Of a stretch of DNA of 64,000 nt, positions 61,326 through 64,000 are shown one piece after another. Each line of letters begins with the position of its first letter. The first letter of the stretch is position 1. Under the pieces are notes generated by a model, which ran no database searches, had not been told where the DNA came from, and saw only the letters and a program-made list of their open reading frames with translations. The stretch spans positions 626,261 to 690,260 of the forward strand of contig SJOL01008653.1 of assembly GCA_004794785.1 (NCBI GenBank). The letters are read 5' to 3'. Made by a program: the position numbers and the translations under genes. Source of the DNA: Opisthorchis felineus (lineage: Eukaryota > Platyhelminthes > Trematoda > Opisthorchiida > Opisthorchiidae).

Positions 61326-61600
61326 GTTTTTTTAATTTCGTCCTTTCAGGGAAGCCAATCTATGCTGAAAAACCGTACAGGTGTTTCGTCCTTATTCGGA
61401 ATCATGAGCAGTGTGCTTCTTACGAAACTCATAGAGTTTCGGACCTGCGACCTTCCGGCTAGTGGGTGAACTTAACCATTCAGCCAAGAGAGGCTGAATA
61501 GCAGCGTAGTTGGCTCTCACTCGGTATTTATAGAACTTATAGTGCCCCCGCGAACATCGTCTTTGATGATGCCTCAACCGAGCGAATACGGTCGTGAGTG
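61326..61600 (-). mobile_element. SINE S copy S61: tRNA-like promoter plus hammerhead
   Basis: In the minus-strand sense the copy carries ATAAATACCGAGTGAGAGCC and an A box TTGGCTGAATGGTTAAG (complement of 61471-61487), which closely fits the tRNA-Ser/Leu A box. A B box GGTCGCAGGTCCGAAACTC follows (complement of about 61436-61454). Then come GAGTTTCGTAAGAAGCACAC, the hammerhead, TTTCAGCATAGATTGGCTTC and GGACGAAATT. A-to-B spacing is about 17 bases. The A box is the most tRNA-like in the window. Confidence 0.8.
61360..61425 (-). ncRNA. Hammerhead ribozyme relic in SINE S61
   Basis: Minus strand: stem I strand AAGAAGCACACTG, then CTCATGA (complement of 61402-61408, one base changed from CTGATGA). 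Stem II follows as TTCC-GAATAA-GGAC (complement of 61388-61401, three pairs), then GAAA, stem III ACA-CC-TGT, A as the third base of a GUA triplet, and CGGTTTTTCAGC. The stem II and GAAA parts are the best of any SINE copy here. The changed G in the first box should abolish activity. Confidence 0.7.
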
Positions 61601-61609
61601 GAAACCGGT

Positions 61610-62655
61610 TAAATAAGGGTGAAAAATGTGGTCTGGTCGGCTCTAGTGGCTAAAAATAAAAAATAAAGTGATTAAGTAATTCAAGAAGAGAGACTAGTTA
61701 GCCCAGGCATTTTCAAGTCCTCCATGCGACATTTTGAGAATGACAGGGAAGACTAGCACAGTCTAACAGTGATCGTTTTGGCTGTTCCGAATGCTCTCGT
61801 GCGGATTACCTTAAACGATTAAGTCGTTCTCGGTAAATCCTACCCACTGATTCCGCCATATGGCGGCAGTAGTTTTTAACTACCAAGTGAGCTGCAATCG
61901 CGCTTACTTGGTTTTTCACTATATCTATCCAAACAAACAATATTTTGAGTTGTTATGAAGTATCTTTGTCATACTGTTTTTAAACGGTTGTGTACACAGT
62001 ATTCATCAGTTGGTTCCATTTTAACCGATGCTTTTGTGAGCAGAATTCAGTTAGAAAGCCCATGAACTTTTCTTTCATATTTCGGATAACCCACAGGGGG
62101 TATCGCAAAGCCCTAAGAAGACTCGGACTTGCAGTTTTTTGGTTGGTACTTGGAAAGTTTCACTCAGCTGGGGACACCTGTGTGTCTCGCTCGCATTTGG
62201 ATTGGGTATGGTGCCACTCATCCCTCAGGTGGGCACGACCTAGTGATGACCGGTTCTCATGTACTGTGTTCTCGGAGAAATGCCCAACTGGCTTTTGCGA
62301 TGTTTACCTCCTGAGCATATCTTCCATAGTTTGTGGTAATTAGAAGGTTTCCCACATCCACTTGTGGATTTCGCCTTACGTGGTTGGAGAAAACACTGTT
62401 TATCAATCACCTTTAGATGAATAGACAGTCACAAGCTGGATTCGCTCTATGAAAGGAAACATTCACGGTCGAAATTCCGGACTGTCCTCACTAAGTGCAA
62501 GAGAAACGGGCTGTTTTTTTTTGTGTACGACAGTAAATACATGATACATATCAACCCTAGCGGGAGAGCGGGTCTGAAATTGCATTCCAAGCTTCCCAAA
62601 TGTGTACCTGACTAAAACTGGAGCGTGGACCTTTATGGCATAAGACACAGTACAG
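61610..62655. other. Gene-free stretch, nothing recognised
   Basis: The longest frame is 117 codons (61990-62343, plus), overlapping another plus-strand frame. Neither resembles a known protein nor has good splice borders. Confidence 0.4.
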
Positions 62656-62656
62656 C

Positions 62657-62659
<3 letters not shown>

Positions 62660-62700
<41 letters not shown>
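62660..62700. repeat. (AT)n microsatellite, about 20 units
   Basis: An uninterrupted AT run of 41 bases. Frames read through it as YIYIYI on both strands and are not genes. Confidence 0.95.
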
Positions 62701-62703
<3 letters not shown>

Positions 62704-62784
62704 ATACTGATAGTCAGGTCGTCGTTCAGGTGTGCTATGATAAGTGGGTAACTCGTGGTGAAATACAATCAATCGTAAAATCAT

Positions 62785-63010
62785 TTGACATTAACGGGAA
62801 GCTTAACTGAATCCCAGCTGAATCTCCTGATTATGATATTCTACAACCGAAGGTGCCACACAAAGACCACCTCATGTTTCAGTTAGGACGATATTCAAGA
62901 AGTCGCAGCATATTTCCCCGACAGAACACACTACTCATAAAGTTGCCGAAAAGTCTTCGACATCCCACGACCACTGTTGTCTTTATTGAGGCTCATCAGT
63001 TCAACCAGAG
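62785..63010 (-). mobile_element. Repeat A copy A62, spanning an end-to-start junction
   Basis: On the plus strand the order is tail blocks (CTGAATCCCAGCTGAATCTC, ATGATATTCTACAACCGAAG, CACCTCATGTTTCAGTTAGG, GATATTCAAGAAGTCGCAGC), then CATATTTCCCCGACAGAACA, then the head CACTACTCATAAAGTTGCCG and the ribozyme region. Other copies start or end within this order, so this one shows that the unit can continue head-to-tail, as in a tandem dimer. Confidence 0.75.
62950..63005 (-). ncRNA. Hammerhead ribozyme relic (A62)
   Basis: On the minus strand CTGATGA is intact (complement of 62993-62999). Stem II is a weak GCCT-CAATAA-AGAC. The GAAA box is lost (AACA). GGTC and a stem I strand GTGGG remain. The CTCAATAA loop is the same as in SINE S copies S29 and S36, which hints that the two ribozyme families share ancestry or have exchanged sequence. 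Confidence 0.6.
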
Positions 63011-63067
63011 ATTCAGTTGCGATTCATCTAGTCCCACGTCAAAGCCAAATAAGTGGACAGATATCCT

Positions 63068-63120
63068 GCGCCTACCAGATGAGACCCAAGAAGGAAGAAC
63101 CCGGTCGTTGGCTGTCGAAG
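63068..63120 (+). ncRNA. Hammerhead ribozyme relic (A63)
   Basis: The first box is CAGATGA at 63076-63082 (one change). Stem II is GACC-CAAGAA-GGAA, the second box reads GAAC, and CCGGTC follows with the GUC triplet at 63104-63106. Stem I strands GCCTAC and GTTGGC pair at five of six positions, the best stem I among the repeat A copies. Confidence 0.68.
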
Positions 63121-63394
63121 AGTATGCAGCAACTTTATGAGGATTGTGTTCCGTGGGTGACATTTGCTTTAACCGGGGCAGAATAGACCAAATCGCACGA
63201 GGTCACAACAAGCAATTGGTCGGCAGCTCACACTGGTGAGCATTCATGGTGGAGAGAGGCAGTCACGGGTTTCCGTGGTCATCGTGGTTGAAAAGGCTGA
63301 GGTATTCGATCTCTCTTCACAAATTAAAGTTGCGGACGCCAAAATCCTTCTTAAGTAAAACCTGTTAGATGAATTCAACGAATAAACTCGTTTG

Positions 63395-63500
63395 CATATC
63401 AATTTGGTCTTGACGGGAGACTCACCTGGAACTCAGCTCAACCTCTCGTTTATGATTTTCTTATGAGTAGTGTATTGTGTGGTAGTGTGTTAGTGGGTGT
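63395..63500 (-). repeat. Repeat A fragment nested inside L63
   Basis: Between the homologous bases GAATTCAACG and AAACGAATTTGGC, L63 carries about 110-120 bases absent from L56. They contain ACTCGTTTGCATATCAATTT, GACGGGAGACTCACCTGGAA and CTCAGCTCAACCTCTC (A tail), then TTATGAGTAGTGTATTGTGT, which is an A head edge in the other orientation. Confidence 0.7.
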
Positions 63501-63612
63501 ACTGTAGTGTTTTAAACGAATTTGGCGATTCACATTTACGCGACGAGAAATGTCTCCAGCAAGTCGGAGTCGGGCATTCTTTAGTTAACTGCATAAAATT
63601 GCCATAGTTTGG

Positions 63613-63828
63613 GTGACTGGAACCAATGCCAAATCCATTCAACTACAACCGGGAAGAGTTGAAACTGACGACTCCCCTGGAGGAGTAAATCTTCCTCTGA
63701 ATGAACAATTGTTCATATTCAAGAAGCGTTTGTGCCAAGAAGAGCTTGTGTGTGTGGTTACCACAATAGGCAGTCCTCTTCCTGGACAGTGTGGGGTAAC
63801 TTTTCTTGCGAGGCTACTTGGATTCTGA
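63613..63828 (+). CDS. 71-codon open frame in L63, counterpart of 55881-56096
   Basis: The frame starts at a GTG, with an upstream in-frame TAA, and ends at a TGA shared with the other copy. Its sequence differs from the L56 version at a handful of codons, mostly replacement changes. As in L56, the high conservation extends past the stop codon, so it is not specific to the frame. Confidence 0.2.
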   Translation: MTGTNAKSIQLQPGRVETDDSPGGVNLPLNEQLFIFKKRLCQEELVCVVTTIGSPLPGQCGVTFLARLLGF

Positions 63829-64000
63829 CTGGAAGATCAGCATGCTACCTCTTTGTATGATTATTCTCGTAAAGTAACCATATGAACTGGCCGACAAAGA
63901 GTGGTTTCCGGTGAGGTATGATCTATCCCGGTAATGAACAGTTAAAATAAAATCCTGAAGAAACTAAATTTTGGAAAGCCCAACTGGGTAGCAGGCTGTG

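Larger units (their letters stand above)
63010..63980 (+). mobile_element. Long repeat A element L63, inverted partner of L56
   Basis: In plus sense a shortened A tail and the ribozyme (63010-63160) are followed by the same downstream region as in L56, to about 63980. Identity to L56 is about 96% over the block 63600-63830 by my count, but nearer 80% over 63160-63360. A fragment of repeat A in the opposite sense interrupts it at about 63395-63500. The element runs almost to the window end. Confidence 0.7.

Noticed and set aside
62463..62810. Open frames on both strands through the AT tract (YIYIYI peptides)
   Set aside because: They are translations of the (AT)n microsatellite, not genes.
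1..64000. Search for CRISPR arrays, operons, rRNA, intact tRNA genes and viral or toxin genes
   Set aside because: None was seen. Spacing, coding density and repeats are those of animal nuclear DNA.

Overview
The window looks like repeat-rich, intron-poorly-defined animal nuclear DNA (roughly 42% GC by eye), most likely from a flatworm and probably a fluke (digenean trematode). That guess rests on three things seen here: an RTE-type non-LTR reverse transcriptase of the kind common in flukes, a tRNA-like SINE that carries a hammerhead ribozyme core (the arrangement known from schistosome Sm-alpha repeats), and a second dispersed repeat that also carries a hammerhead core. No prokaryotic gene organisation, rRNA, CRISPR or intact cellular gene is visible. 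The species cannot be fixed from the sequence alone.

Layout. 0-5.7 kb: AT microsatellites, one CpG-rich patch, no clear gene. 5.7-7.5 kb: a 5'-truncated, frameshifted RTE relic on the minus strand, directly followed by a copy of repeat A. 7.8-26 kb: mostly unassignable DNA with repeat A fragments (15.3, 16.8, 18.5 kb), one copy of hairpin repeat C (20.3 kb) and the longest non-transposon open frame (21.2-21.7 kb). 26-40 kb: repeat A at 26.6, 35.0, 37.5 and 39.8 kb, SINE S at 29.5 kb and a nest of SINE S pieces at 36.9-37.45 kb, the second repeat C copy at 31.9 kb, and the best-looking internal exon of the window (36626-36861). 40-55 kb: mainly unassigned, with a few candidate exons and a tRNA-Ala-like sequence at 52.85 kb. 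55-64 kb: repeat A again, including two long (about 0.9 kb) versions in inverted orientation 7 kb apart, a GC-rich patch at 57.4-58.0 kb, SINE S at 61.4 kb and an (AT)n tract at 62.66 kb.

The most interesting content is the pair of hammerhead-bearing repeat families. In both, reading the correct strand gives the order stem I - CUGAUGA - stem II - GAAA - very short stem III - cleavage triplet - stem I. Family A has a GUC triplet and a palindromic ACCGGU stem III. SINE S has a GUA triplet and an ACAGCUGU-type stem III, and its tRNA-Ser/Leu-like A and B boxes lie just upstream. Stem III this short matches the minimal type I hammerheads described for metazoan retrozymes and Penelope-like elements. 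Individual copies are decayed, each at a different place, so the inference comes from comparing copies. No Penelope-type RT or GIY-YIG endonuclease was seen in the window; the RTE could supply reverse transcription, but nothing here shows that it does.

Candidate exons are listed at low confidence. They are open frames that begin and end at good splice signals, none matches a family I recognise, and similar coincidences are expected by chance in 64 kb of six-frame sequence.
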